Below are positions 1 through 8,991 of a DNA stretch of 64,000 nucleotides, piece by piece (within the stretch, counting starts at the first letter, position 1; each line of letters begins with the position of its first letter). The stretch spans positions 186,001 to 250,000 of the forward strand of contig NZ_LMBX01000005.1 of the NCBI RefSeq assembly GCF_001439605.1. The letters run 5' to 3'. The DNA comes from Cytobacillus praedii (GTDB taxonomy: Bacteria; Bacillota; Bacilli; Bacillales; Cytobacillaceae). The notes under the pieces were generated by a model. That model was not told where the DNA came from and made no database searches. It saw nothing but the letters and a program-made list of their open reading frames with translations. Made by a program: the position numbers and the translations under genes.

Positions 1-561
1 CTTTTCTGATGTATGCTCAGATATTTTATGTAAGTCTTCGGAAAGATGATCAATTTCAGCGATTGTTCTTTTGTTTGATTTATAAATGGAGTCCGATAAA
101 CTTTTAACTGTGTGTACTGAACCTTTAAGAATTTCCTTTTTCACCTCATCGATTACTTCTTTACGAACCCCATGCCGGATTTCATCTCGTACATCATCGA
201 TTATTTCATCTTTCCATGATTTCATCGCGGCCAGAAATTCGTCAATATCATTAGTTGAGGTTGCGGTTTCCATTTCTTTTGGAATGGCTGGTAATAGTGT
301 TGTTTCAGGTATGCCGGCCACTTTCTGGAGTTGAAAATCTTTTTCGATTATTCCTCTGATCATGTCCTTACTAAGACTTTTATCATATAGATGTTTAATT
401 GTTTCCAATAGACTCATTTCATCATCTGTATAATAGCGTGCCCCTTGCTTAGTACGGGGAATAGTAAGCAGCCCATTAAGTTCTTTTTCCCATTGTCTTA
501 GTTTACCAGGTGATACACTTAGCTTTTTTGCTGCTTCTTTAATCGCGTAGGATTTTGTCAT
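1..561 (-). CDS. MerR-type HTH protein with coiled coil (3' end outside window)
   Basis: The first 187 codons of a minus-strand gene are present and the C-terminus lies beyond the left edge. Residues 1-70 form a MerR-like winged helix-turn-helix (AIKEAAKKLSVSPGKLRQWE, then the ARYYTDDE wing). The rest is charged, heptad-like and probably coiled coil (for example DEIIDDVRDEIRHGVRKEV). This architecture is shared by Bacillus RacA-like and DUF3967-type MerR proteins, which bind DNA through the N-terminus and oligomerise through the coil. The regulated target cannot be inferred. The start is the first ATG of the frame. I am confident it is a gene and less so of the subfamily. Confidence 0.8.
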   Translation of the reverse strand, partial: MTKSYAIKEAAKKLSVSPGKLRQWEKELNGLLTIPRTKQGARYYTDDEMSLLETIKHLYDKSLSKDMIRGIIEKDFQLQKVAGIPETTLLPAIPKEMETATSTNDIDEFLAAMKSWKDEIIDDVRDEIRHGVRKEVIDEVKKEILKGSVHTVKSLSDSIYKSNKRTIAEIDHLSEDLHKISEHTSEK

Positions 562-786
562 TTTTGTTTTCCAGCCCTTTCTGAGAAATGAAATGTTAAT
601 TATATTGGATTCTTTTTTTATTAATTCAGCATGACCACTTGCATTTTCCTGCCTAGTGACAAAAGCTATCAAAAGAAGACGGATTTCAGCAAAAAGGCAG
701 AATTTTTATTCTCATTGTCTAAAAGGAGTTTTTTATTATCAATAAAAGGTTCCAGTTTAAATGTTTGAGGTTATACGGAGGACAAA

Positions 787-981
787 ATGAATTTTTATAC
801 TTCTTAGTTTGACGATTCTGGTATTAAAAGTATAATTCGGGTATGGGGCGAATTAGCAGGTAACGAAGGGGGATATATAGAGGAGGCATTTACCCTAAAG
901 GGACAAGAAATAATATGCATTTACTCCTTCAATCTCATTTTAAGTTACATAAGACAAAGAATTAATGAAGTTTACGATTAG
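787..981 (+). pseudogene. small ORF interrupted by TAG at codon 7
   Basis: A good ribosome binding site (CGGAGGA, 775-781) precedes ATG at 787. The frame reads MNFYTS, then TAG (805-807), then 57 codons of protein-like sequence (FDDSGIKSIIRVWGELAGNE ...) ending in TAG at 979-981. Apart from the internal stop it looks like a compact gene of about 64 residues. I do not recognise the family. The flanking intervals 562-786 and 982-1102 contain no other gene that I can support. Confidence 0.4.
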
Positions 982-1102
982 CATACACAAGTAGGGCAAG
1001 TTTTGCTGCAGATTAGCGGCAATCATTTTTTTGTGGGAGAAAATCGAGTTTCTTGGCAGTTGGCTCTCACAATAAAACTATGAATAGGAGTTGCAATCGA
1101 TT

Positions 1103-1831
1103 ATGTTTTTAAAAAGAATTCGTTTTTTACGTGATAAAATCCCATCCTTCAATCAATATCCATTCTCTATTCCTTCTATTAATAGTATTGAAGAAATTAT
1201 ATTGGATCATCCAGTTACATTTTTCGTCGGAGAAAATGGATCTGGGAAATCAACCTTATTAGAAGCTATTGCAGATAAATGTGAATTTAATACCGCTGGT
1301 GGTGGTAGAAATAATATATATGAAGTCCATGCATCAGGATCTTCTTTAACAGATTACATCCGTTTATCCTGGATGCCAAAGGTGACAAATGGCTTTTTCC
1401 TCAGAGCGGAATCCTTCTATCATTTTGCCTCCTATTTAGATGAGGTGGATACTACAGGATACCGAAATTATGGTGGAAAGTCACTTCATGAGCAATCACA
1501 TGGGGAATCTTTTTTCTCTTTATTTTTAAATCGTTTTAAAGAAAATGCCATTTATCTTTTAGATGAGCCAGAAGCTGCACTATCACCGCAAAGACAACTA
1601 TCATTTCTGCGGATTATTCATGATTTAACTCGCAATGGAAATGCTCAATTTATTATTGCCAGCCATTCACCTATTCTATTAGGCTATCCGAATGCAAAAA
1701 TATTTAGTTTTGATGATGGTGAGATTGCCGAAGTGACCTATGAGGATACGGAACATTACCAGATAACAAAATACTTCTTGCAAAATCGGGATCGGTTTTT
1801 GAATGAGCTTTTTTTAGATGATGGTGAATAA
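1103..1831 (+). CDS. AAA/ABC-type ATPase, COG3910-like
   Basis: A 242-residue soluble ATPase. Visible motifs are Walker A GENGSGKST (residues 43-51), a signature-like SHGES (132-136), Walker B IYLLDEPEAAL (150-160) and a switch histidine in IIASHSP (184-190). This order with a short insert is typical of small stand-alone predicted ATPases of the SMC/ABC fold, which lack a transporter partner; the biological role is unknown. ATG 1103 was chosen over an upstream in-frame TTG at 1091 because the TAGGAG site ends at 1090, directly against that TTG. The gene stands alone, followed by a terminator. Confidence 0.85.
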   Translation: MFLKRIRFLRDKIPSFNQYPFSIPSINSIEEIILDHPVTFFVGENGSGKSTLLEAIADKCEFNTAGGGRNNIYEVHASGSSLTDYIRLSWMPKVTNGFFLRAESFYHFASYLDEVDTTGYRNYGGKSLHEQSHGESFFSLFLNRFKENAIYLLDEPEAALSPQRQLSFLRIIHDLTRNGNAQFIIASHSPILLGYPNAKIFSFDDGEIAEVTYEDTEHYQITKYFLQNRDRFLNELFLDDGE

Positions 1832-1887
1832 GGAAACTTATGATTTAGTAGAAGGCAAATAGATAAAATAGATAACTTTATTAAGAC

Positions 1888-1926
1888 GATGGATGTTTCC
1901 AGATTGGAGACATTCATCTTTTTTTT
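1888..1926 (+). terminator. rho-independent terminator
   Basis: A 13-bp stem (GATGGATGTTTCC pairing with GGAGACATTCATC, allowing G-U) with a 5-nt loop is followed by a run of Ts. It closes the ATPase gene and insulates the nitrate reductase operon downstream. Confidence 0.75.
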
Positions 1927-1973
1927 GCAAATTACGTCAAAAACTCAAAATGTTCACAATTTAAGGCGTATTG

Positions 1974-2032
1974 ATAAGTTTAGTAACTACTAATGTGGGG
2001 AAACTGACTAATAAGTTTACTAGGTCTACTAA
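1974..2032 (+). promoter_or_regulatory. direct repeat upstream of the nar operon
   Basis: Two similar elements, ATAAGTTTAGTAACTACTAA (1974-1993) and a 22-bp version (2011-2032), start 37 bp apart just upstream of the first gene of the nar operon. The second also contains GTTTA/TAAAC dyad symmetry. A TTCACA half-site lies at about 1952-1957, but no full Fnr dyad is present. An operator role is inferred from position and repetition only. Confidence 0.35.
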
Positions 2033-2061
2033 ACAGTAGATTGGATGGAAGGAGAAATAGA

Positions 2062-2487
2062 ATGTCAGGACCAAGTTTAAAAAAACAAGATGCCCATTCA
2101 TTGATTCATGAGGCGGCATTAAATGAAGCAAAAGAATTGAGAGATATTTTTCAGCGCTGTTTGGAAGATGGGCAAAAGGAAAAAGCACTCCAAGTTGCTG
2201 AAGTGATCATTGAACATTGGGAGACACGGACACTAAAGCATGCAGAATCAGAAGAAGAAGGTTTATACAAGGAAATGGTTTTGGAGAATCCTCAATTAAA
2301 GGATTTAGTCGTTCAACTTACTCGAGATCATGACATTATGAGAAGAATAGTTCAGCAAATGAAAGAAATGCTCCAAAAACAAGAGGTTGATGAGGAGTTC
2401 ACAACATTAATGGATGGCGTTATCATCGTTGATCTGATCCATAATGAGGATGAAATGAATAAATTACTGCCAAACAACAAACACTAA
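2062..2487 (+). CDS. hemerythrin-like (HHE) protein, first gene of the nar operon
   Basis: A 141-residue, mostly helical protein with candidate di-iron ligands spaced like a hemerythrin-type four-helix bundle: H52, H60, E63-E66, H90 and H127-x-E129. Such domains bind O2 or NO or handle iron, and in nitrate respirers they plausibly sense or buffer NO. GGAAGGAG sits 8 nt before ATG 2062; an upstream in-frame TTG at 2041 has no site. Forty nucleotides separate it from the next gene, and everything to narI runs the same way without an obvious terminator. The family call is good; the role in nitrate respiration is inference. Confidence 0.75.
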   Translation: MSGPSLKKQDAHSLIHEAALNEAKELRDIFQRCLEDGQKEKALQVAEVIIEHWETRTLKHAESEEEGLYKEMVLENPQLKDLVVQLTRDHDIMRRIVQQMKEMLQKQEVDEEFTTLMDGVIIVDLIHNEDEMNKLLPNNKH

Positions 2488-2527
2488 CGCAGGGAAATTA
2501 AGGAAATTGGTAGCGAGGAGGATGCAA

Positions 2528-2839
2528 ATGGGAGAATTCAAACTGCAAAAGGAAGAATCACTTCGGATTACTGCACCAAATGTATATAAAAGGATGATTG
2601 AAACCTTTGAAAAATATAATATCCACCCGTATGATGCCCATGGAACTGTAATTAAAACGCAAGAGGGGCTTGAAATAACTTTAAGGCTTACAAATCATTT
2701 TACTGAGATTGCTCATGCAAAAATAAGTTTGGATCAAGCACAGCATCCTGATGAAGAAATTTCTTTCTTTTTTGAACAAGCAGCTGAAAAATGCAAGAAT
2801 CAATTAATCACAGACTATTTTAAAATGATAAAGCTTTAG
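2528..2839 (+). CDS. conserved small protein of the nar operon
   Basis: A 103-residue soluble protein with no signal peptide or membrane segment and no motif I recognise. It is acidic overall with alternating helix and strand character (ITAPNVYKRMIETFEKYNI; GLEITLRLTNHFTE). GCGAGGAGG (2513-2521) lies 6 nt before ATG 2528, which makes this a better start than ATG 2522 or TTG 2507. Its position between the hemerythrin-like gene and narG suggests a part in assembling or protecting the nitrate reductase, but nothing in the sequence shows how. Confidence 0.7.
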   Translation: MGEFKLQKEESLRITAPNVYKRMIETFEKYNIHPYDAHGTVIKTQEGLEITLRLTNHFTEIAHAKISLDQAQHPDEEISFFFEQAAEKCKNQLITDYFKMIKL

Positions 2840-2853
2840 AAAGGGCTGGTAGC

Positions 2854-3150
2854 GTGTTTTCATTCGAAACAGATGCATTACTTGTAGGTGATCGAGAAGA
2901 CCTAATAGCAGTATTACGTATGAGATTCGGAACCCTGTCTGGCGAAATCATAGAGAAAATATATGAAATAAATGAATATAGCACATTGCAGCGATTGATT
3001 CTTGCCGCAGCCAATGCTGCGAATTGGGCAGTTTTTGAAGAGGAATTACTAGCTAGTAAAGACTCATTTCGCATTCTTGGAGAAGAATTTAATCCACTAA
3101 GAGATCACTTAAAAGGAGGAGAAGGCATAGATGGAGCAAAGACAAAATAA
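2854..3150 (+). CDS. small protein upstream of narG, resembling DUF4351
   Basis: A 98-residue protein starting at GTG 2854, 14 nt after the preceding stop, with only a weak upstream GGGCTGG. Residues 20-65 (VLRMRFGTLSGEIIEKIYEI followed by a LQRLILAAANA helix) resemble the RFG-x-L ... L-x-x-L-x-x-A-A pattern of the small C-terminal DUF4351 domain of Rpn/PD-(D/E)XK proteins, here as a stand-alone protein. The last 20 nt overlap narG, and the narG ribosome binding site (AAAGGAGGAG, 3113-3122) lies inside this gene, so translation is probably coupled. Function unknown; the DUF4351 likeness is by eye. Confidence 0.6.
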   Translation: MFSFETDALLVGDREDLIAVLRMRFGTLSGEIIEKIYEINEYSTLQRLILAAANAANWAVFEEELLASKDSFRILGEEFNPLRDHLKGGEGIDGAKTK

Positions 3151-6100
3151 GCTCATACAGGCACTCAGGCATTTGAAGCGCGGAGAACGAATTAATGATG
3201 GCTGGACGGAAGAAAGCCCTCGTCCTCGTAACTCAGAAGATCTCTATAGAAGGCGCTGGCAGTACGATAAAATCGTCCGTTCCACACATGGAGTGAACTG
3301 CACAGGCTCTTGCAGCTGGAGAATACATGTCAAGGATGGAATTATTGCATACGAAACTCAGCAAACAGACTACCCTTCCACTGGTGAAAACTTCCCAGAT
3401 TATGAACCCAGAGGATGTCCAAGGGGAGCAAGCTTTTCCTGGTATACGTATAGTCCGACTCGAGTGAAGCATCCATATGTCCGTGGGGATCTTTATGAAT
3501 TGTGGAAAGCGGAGTTGAAAACAGCGGATAATCCTGTCAAGGCATGGGAGAATATTGTTACAAATCCTGACAAGCGAAACAAATATGTTAAGGCGCGAGG
3601 AAAAGGCGGTTTTGTTAGAGGGAGCTGGAAGGAGCTCTGTCAATTAATTGCTGCGTCTACCATTTATACGATCAAAAAATATGGGCCAGACCGGATTGTG
3701 GGATTTAGTCCGATTCCTGCGATGTCGATGATTAGTTATTCGGGTGGGACAAGATTCCTATCTTTAATTGGCGGGACTATACTCAGTTTCTATGATTGGT
3801 ATGCTGATTTGCCGCCTGCGTCTCCACAAGTATGGGGAGATCAAACGGATGTTCCGGAAAGCGGAGATTGGTATAATACAAAATATTTTATTATTTGGGG
3901 GACTAATATCCCGCAAACGAGAACCCCTGATGCACATTTTATGGTGGAATCCCGCTACAATGGTACGAAAGTTGTCGGAGTAAGCCCAGACTATGCTGAA
4001 TATGATAAATTCGCCGATATCTGGCTGCCAGCAAAGCCTGGTACGGATGGGGCGCTTGCCATGGCGATGACTCATGTTATTTTAAAAGAATTTTATGTTG
4101 ATAAAGAAACACCGTATTTTCTTGATTATGCAAAGCAATATACGGATCTTCCTTTCCTCGTGATTTTAGATAAGAAGAATGGGGAGTTTCGATCAGACCG
4201 TTTCTTAAGAGCCTCTGATATTAAAACAAATCAGGAGCTTGGTGAATGGAAAACAGTTGTTTGGGATGAAAAGACGAATCAAATGGTTATTCCTACAGGA
4301 AGTCAAGGCTTCCGCTGGGATAATGGTAATAAGTGGAATCTCGATTTGAAGAGTGAGGACGGTCAGGAAATCAATCCGAAGCTTAGTTTCTTTAAGGATT
4401 CGGATAAGGTTGTCTTGGTTGATTTTCCTTATTTTGCAGAAAAAGAAGGTGGAAAGGTTGGCCGCGGAGTACCAGTGAAGGTGATTACTGATCAATCAGG
4501 CAATGAGGTTACTGTTACAACTGTTTATGATTTAATGATGGCACATACGGGTGTGAATCGTGGGCTAGAAGGCGATTATCCGTTAGATTATAACGATCCA
4601 AACAAACCGTATACGCCTGGTTGGCAAGAAAGCATTACAGGTGTCAAGAAGGAACATGTCATTCAAGTTGCAAGAGAATTTGCCGCAAATGCAGAGCAGA
4701 CAAATGGAAAATCAATGATTGCCATGGGTGGTGGTACGAATCACTGGTATCATAGTGACCAAATTTATCGCTCTATTCTAAATTTGATTTTATTAACAGG
4801 TTCACAAGGTGTGAATGGCGGCGGGTGGGCCCATTATGTTGGGCAAGAGAAGGTGCGGCCAATTGAAGGGTTTTCCCAAATTGCATTTGCCAATGATTGG
4901 GTAAAGTCACCAAGATTTATGAATGGGACGTCATTTTTCTATTTTGCAACTGAACAGTTTAGGTATGAATATATGGCAAACGGAGAGAAGAGTGAGTGGG
5001 GCAGCAAATACAGCAGAATGCACCCAGCCGATTTCAATGCGATGTCTGCAAGGTTAGGCTGGCTCCCGAGTTTTCCGCAGTGGACACAGAATTCACTTGA
5101 TGTAATGAAGGAAGCGCGAGAAAAATATAAAGAAGATGAGCAAGCGATTATCCAAGATGTCGCAAAACAGATTTCAGATGGGAAAATAAATTATGCAATT
5201 GAGAATCCAAATGACCCACGAAATTTCCCTCATATTTTCTTTAACTGGCGTTCAAATCTGCTAGGTGATAGCGGGAAAGGGCATGAATATTTTGTTAAGC
5301 ATTTAATTGGTTCAGATGATTCAGTCCTTACAGATACCGAAAATTCTTGGCAGCCAGAAAAGATAAATATTGATGAAAAACCACCTGAAGGAAAAACCGA
5401 TCTATTTATAGCAATGGATTTTCGAATGACAAGCTCTGGACTGTTTTCCGATATTATTTTGCCAGCAGCAACTTGGTACGAGAAATTCGATATTAGTACA
5501 ACAGACCTCCATCCGTTTGTTCATCCATTTAATGCTGCAATTTCACCGCCTTGGGAAACCAAAAGCGATTGGGATGCATTTAGAGAAATTGCCAAGGAAT
5601 TTACTGAACTTGCTAAAGAGCATCTCCCTGCACAGGAAGATTTAGTGATGTCTCCATTAGCCCATGATACGGTTAATGAAGTGGCACAGCCGATGGGGAA
5701 AGTGAAAGATTGGCGAAATGGGGAAGTAGAAGCGATCCCTGGTAAAACGATGTCAAACTTGAATATCGTCAAACGAGATTATCCGAATGTATACAACATG
5801 TGGACAACAGTCGGTCCAAATATCCGCAATGGCTATGGGACAAAAGGTGTAAAGGTGAATGGAGAGAAGGCATACCAGGAGTTGCTCAGTCGTCTTGGTG
5901 TGTCAAAGCGTGAAGGTGTTGGCAAAGGGCATCCAGATCTCTATTCTGATAAACAAGCCATTAACGCTATTCTCCTTATGTCAGGTGCAACAAATGGGAA
6001 AAGAGCAGTTGAGGGCTGGAAGTCTATGGAAGAAAAAACAGGGAAAAAGCTAGGTCATATATCTGAAGCGCGTGAAGAGGAAGATTATACATTAGATGCT

Positions 6101-6814
6101 TTAAGTGTTCAGCCGCGGCAGACGATTTCAACTCCGGTTTGGAGCGGGTTAGAAAATGATAATCGGCGCTATTCTCCGTTTACAGTGAACAAGGAATACA
6201 ATATCCCTTGGCATACACTTACAGGAAGGCAAAGCTTTTACCTTGATCATGAAGTAATGCTTGATTATGGTGAAGGACTCCCATTATATTTGCCTCCTGT
6301 GAATTTGTCGCCATTTTTAAAAGGGGAAAAGGAAGTGGAAAACAAAGGTAAATCATTAACACTCCGCTATATGACCCCACACCAGAAATGGGGCATTCAT
6401 ACGATGTTCACCGATACAAATCAAATGGTCCAGCTATTCCGTGGATGGCAAGTTGTCTGGCTTAATGAGAAGGACGCTGCTTCTGCAGGGATTAAAGACA
6501 ATGATTGGATTGAGGTTTATAACCGAAATGGAGTTGTTGCTGCAAGGGCAATCCTAACTTACCGTCTTCCACGAGGTGTGGCCTACATGTATCATGCGCA
6601 GGATCGAACGATGGGGGTTCCTGGTAACTCCATTAACAAAAAACGCGGAGGCACCCATAATAGTGTGACAAGAATTAATCCTAAGGCGACACATATGATA
6701 GGCGGATATTCACAGCTAAGTTATGGATTCAACTATTATGGACCTACAGGAAGCAATAGAGACACAATGACCGTAATCCGTCCATTGAAGGAGGTCGATT
6801 GGCTTGAGAATTAA
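3131..6814 (+). CDS. narG: respiratory nitrate reductase alpha subunit
   Basis: The 1227-residue molybdenum bis-MGD catalytic subunit of membrane-bound nitrate reductase, which reduces nitrate to nitrite on the cytoplasmic face with electrons from NarH. The FS0 iron-sulfur ligands H53, C57, C61 and C96 fit the H-x3-C-x3-C-x34-C pattern of NarG. The YDWYADLPPASP segment (221-232) holds the Asp (D226, equivalent to E. coli D222) that ligates Mo. Length is normal for the family. ATG 3131 has an AAAGGAGG site 8-18 nt upstream. The frame is intact, unlike many accessory genes here. It overlaps narH by 11 nt. Confidence 0.98.
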   Translation: MEQRQNKLIQALRHLKRGERINDGWTEESPRPRNSEDLYRRRWQYDKIVRSTHGVNCTGSCSWRIHVKDGIIAYETQQTDYPSTGENFPDYEPRGCPRGASFSWYTYSPTRVKHPYVRGDLYELWKAELKTADNPVKAWENIVTNPDKRNKYVKARGKGGFVRGSWKELCQLIAASTIYTIKKYGPDRIVGFSPIPAMSMISYSGGTRFLSLIGGTILSFYDWYADLPPASPQVWGDQTDVPESGDWYNTKYFIIWGTNIPQTRTPDAHFMVESRYNGTKVVGVSPDYAEYDKFADIWLPAKPGTDGALAMAMTHVILKEFYVDKETPYFLDYAKQYTDLPFLVILDKKNGEFRSDRFLRASDIKTNQELGEWKTVVWDEKTNQMVIPTGSQGFRWDNGNKWNLDLKSEDGQEINPKLSFFKDSDKVVLVDFPYFAEKEGGKVGRGVPVKVITDQSGNEVTVTTVYDLMMAHTGVNRGLEGDYPLDYNDPNKPYTPGWQESITGVKKEHVIQVAREFAANAEQTNGKSMIAMGGGTNHWYHSDQIYRSILNLILLTGSQGVNGGGWAHYVGQEKVRPIEGFSQIAFANDWVKSPRFMNGTSFFYFATEQFRYEYMANGEKSEWGSKYSRMHPADFNAMSARLGWLPSFPQWTQNSLDVMKEAREKYKEDEQAIIQDVAKQISDGKINYAIENPNDPRNFPHIFFNWRSNLLGDSGKGHEYFVKHLIGSDDSVLTDTENSWQPEKINIDEKPPEGKTDLFIAMDFRMTSSGLFSDIILPAATWYEKFDISTTDLHPFVHPFNAAISPPWETKSDWDAFREIAKEFTELAKEHLPAQEDLVMSPLAHDTVNEVAQPMGKVKDWRNGEVEAIPGKTMSNLNIVKRDYPNVYNMWTTVGPNIRNGYGTKGVKVNGEKAYQELLSRLGVSKREGVGKGHPDLYSDKQAINAILLMSGATNGKRAVEGWKSMEEKTGKKLGHISEAREEEDYTLDALSVQPRQTISTPVWSGLENDNRRYSPFTVNKEYNIPWHTLTGRQSFYLDHEVMLDYGEGLPLYLPPVNLSPFLKGEKEVENKGKSLTLRYMTPHQKWGIHTMFTDTNQMVQLFRGWQVVWLNEKDAASAGIKDNDWIEVYNRNGVVAARAILTYRLPRGVAYMYHAQDRTMGVPGNSINKKRGGTHNSVTRINPKATHMIGGYSQLSYGFNYYGPTGSNRDTMTVIRPLKEVDWLEN

Positions 6815-8306
6815 AGCTCAAGTAGCGATGGTGATGCACCTGGATAAATGTATTGGCTGTCATACTTGTTCAGTGACGTGCAAAAATACGTGGACAAACC
6901 GACCTGGTATGGAATATGTCTGGTATAACAATGTGGAAACTCGCCCAGGCCCAGGCTACCCGAAGGAATGGGAAAATACAGACCGCTATAAAGGCGGCTG
7001 GACGTTAAGAAATGGGAAATTGCATTTACGCGCAGGCGGACCTGTATCGAAGCTTGCAAATATATTCTACAATCCTAATATGGCAACGATCGATGATTTC
7101 TACGAACCATGGACATATGACTTTGAGCATCTTCATAAAGCTCCCAAAAAAGAAAACTTACCTGTGGCGCGTCCTAAGTCGATGATTACTGGTAAGTTTA
7201 TTGATAAGCCAGAGTGGGGCTCAAACTGGGATGATGACCTAGCTGGAGGCAGTGAAATTGTTCCAATGGATCCAAATGTGCAAAAGCTCCAAGAGCACAT
7301 TGCAATGGAGTATGAGAAAACATTCATGATGTATTTACCGCGAATATGCGAGCATTGCTTGAACCCATCTTGTGTTGCCTCTTGCCCATCTGGAGCACTA
7401 TATAAAAGAGATGAAGACGGGATTGTCCTTGTTGACCAAGAAGCCTGTCGTGGCTGGCGCTTTTGTATGAACGGATGTCCATATCATAAGGTGTACTACA
7501 ATTGGAATACACATAAAGCGGAGAAATGTAATTTCTGTTACCCACGAACGGAAGCTGGACTTCCTACGGTATGTTCCGAAACATGTGTCGGACGGATTCG
7601 TTATATAGGTGTTGTGCTATATGATGCGGATCGTGTAAAGGAAGCTGCATCTGTTGAAGATCCTAAGGATTTATATGAAGCACAGCTGTCTGTCTTCCTT
7701 GATCCTAATGATCCAGAAGTAATTGAAAAAGCACGTGAAGCTGGCATAAATGAGAGTTGGATCAAAAGTGCGCAGGATTCACCAATTTATAAAATGGCAA
7801 TGAAGTGGAAAATTGCATTGCCTCTTCATCCTGAATACCGTACACTGCCAATGGTTTGGTATGTTCCTCCGCTAAGTCCAATAATGAATCATATTACAAA
7901 TGAGCAGGATTTAAGTATGGATGGCTATATTCCTGCGGTAGATGATATGAGGATTCCAATGGAATATTTAGCTTCGTTATTATCGGCTGATGATACAAGT
8001 GTCATCCGCAGGGTTCTGCTAAAGATGGCTGCGATGCGCGTTCATATGCGAGCAAAAACAGTCGGAGGCATGGATGAAATGAAAACCAGCAAGCTGCTTC
8101 AAGAGGCTGGGACTACAATGGAAGAATTAGAAGATATGGCACGGCTTTTAGGAGTAGCTAAATACAATGAACGGTTTGTCATTCCGACAGGAAGACGTGA
8201 GATGGATGATAACTTACATTATCGTCAAGGTGCTTGCAGTATTGAAGGGTTAGCGCCGGCTGAAGGCATGGTTACGTATCCGTATGAAAGAAGTGATCTT
8301 GGATGA
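6804..8306 (+). CDS. narH: respiratory nitrate reductase beta subunit
   Basis: A 500-residue electron-transfer subunit carrying four iron-sulfur clusters between NarI haems and NarG. The first cysteine motif is C16-x2-C19-x2-C22-x3-C26. Further clusters follow in CEHCLNPSC/CPSGAL, the CRGWRFCMNGCP segment (where Trp within the third group marks the 3Fe-4S site of NarH) and CNFCYPR/CSETC. Translation starts at TTG 6804 with GAAGGAGG at 6787-6794; the start overlaps the end of narG by 11 nt, implying coupling. Length and motif order match Bacillus NarH. Confidence 0.97.
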   Translation: MRIKAQVAMVMHLDKCIGCHTCSVTCKNTWTNRPGMEYVWYNNVETRPGPGYPKEWENTDRYKGGWTLRNGKLHLRAGGPVSKLANIFYNPNMATIDDFYEPWTYDFEHLHKAPKKENLPVARPKSMITGKFIDKPEWGSNWDDDLAGGSEIVPMDPNVQKLQEHIAMEYEKTFMMYLPRICEHCLNPSCVASCPSGALYKRDEDGIVLVDQEACRGWRFCMNGCPYHKVYYNWNTHKAEKCNFCYPRTEAGLPTVCSETCVGRIRYIGVVLYDADRVKEAASVEDPKDLYEAQLSVFLDPNDPEVIEKAREAGINESWIKSAQDSPIYKMAMKWKIALPLHPEYRTLPMVWYVPPLSPIMNHITNEQDLSMDGYIPAVDDMRIPMEYLASLLSADDTSVIRRVLLKMAAMRVHMRAKTVGGMDEMKTSKLLQEAGTTMEELEDMARLLGVAKYNERFVIPTGRREMDDNLHYRQGACSIEGLAPAEGMVTYPYERSDLG

Positions 8307-8905
8307 AGGATGAAATAGCAGAACTGCTCGTTGTAACTTCTCGCTTTTTGGATTATCCTGATCAAACGTTTTATAGGGAATGTTCAAACCTGGATGCATA
8401 CTTAAGAAAATCCATCACTTCTGAAGAGTTGCACTCAGAAATGTCTCAGAGATTAATGCCACTTTTTTCACTAGAATTAAAGGATTTACAAGAACTTTAT
8501 GTAGAAACCTTTGATTATAAAGAGAAAACAGGCTTGTATTTAACTGCCCAAGAATTAGGTGATAGCAGAAGGCGCGGGGACGCGTTAATTCGCTTGCAGA
8601 AATTAATTGCAGATATGGGATTTGAAAAGGTAGGAATCGAATTGACGGACTATATTCCCATGCTAATGGAGCTGCTTGCTGTAGCTCCTGAAAATGAGGA
8701 AATTCATCATCTAAAACGGAGACTTGCCTATGCAATCCATCGAATCTTTACCCATATTTCAAAGAACAATCCTTATTATCAAATTTTTGATGCTTTAATG
8801 ACTCATATTTTTGAAGTGCCGAGTTCTGAAGAAATTTCCCGGTTAGTTAACGAACGAGAGGAAGCTGATTTAGACGAACTGCCTTACCCAATGATTTATC
8901 GTTAA
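8303..8905 (+). CDS. narJ: nitrate reductase assembly chaperone
   Basis: A 200-residue helical chaperone of the NarJ/TorD family that holds apo-NarG while molybdenum cofactor and the FS0 cluster are inserted, then lets the complex dock on NarI. It starts with an ATGA overlap with the narH stop, which is typical of narHJ. Visible family features include the SRFLDYPDQTFY opening, the ELYVETFDYKEKTGLYLT motif and the DYIPMLMELLA helix. No signal peptide or transmembrane segment, as expected for a cytoplasmic chaperone. Confidence 0.95.
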   Translation: MKDEIAELLVVTSRFLDYPDQTFYRECSNLDAYLRKSITSEELHSEMSQRLMPLFSLELKDLQELYVETFDYKEKTGLYLTAQELGDSRRRGDALIRLQKLIADMGFEKVGIELTDYIPMLMELLAVAPENEEIHHLKRRLAYAIHRIFTHISKNNPYYQIFDALMTHIFEVPSSEEISRLVNEREEADLDELPYPMIYR

Positions 8906-8991
8906 TTACTGGTTTACATTTTGAAAAGAACCGCTTTAATTATTTCCATTGATTTTATTCATACAAATGAAAACTACTAAGGAGGACAGAC

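Noticed and set aside
86-334. 82-codon plus-strand frame at the left edge
   Set aside because: It is the antisense shadow of the MerR-type gene, whose reverse frame is continuous and has a recognisable helix-turn-helix.
787-981. TAG read as an amino acid (stop-codon recoding)
   Set aside because: TAG is used as a normal stop by nearby intact genes, and other breaks in the window are TGA, TAA or frameshifts, so mutation is simpler.
1927-2040. Fnr box before the nar operon
   Set aside because: Only a single TTCACA half-site is visible; no TGTGA-N6-TCACA dyad was found.
3233-6053. Several frames of 60-140 codons inside narG on both strands
   Set aside because: All are shadows of the intact narG frame.
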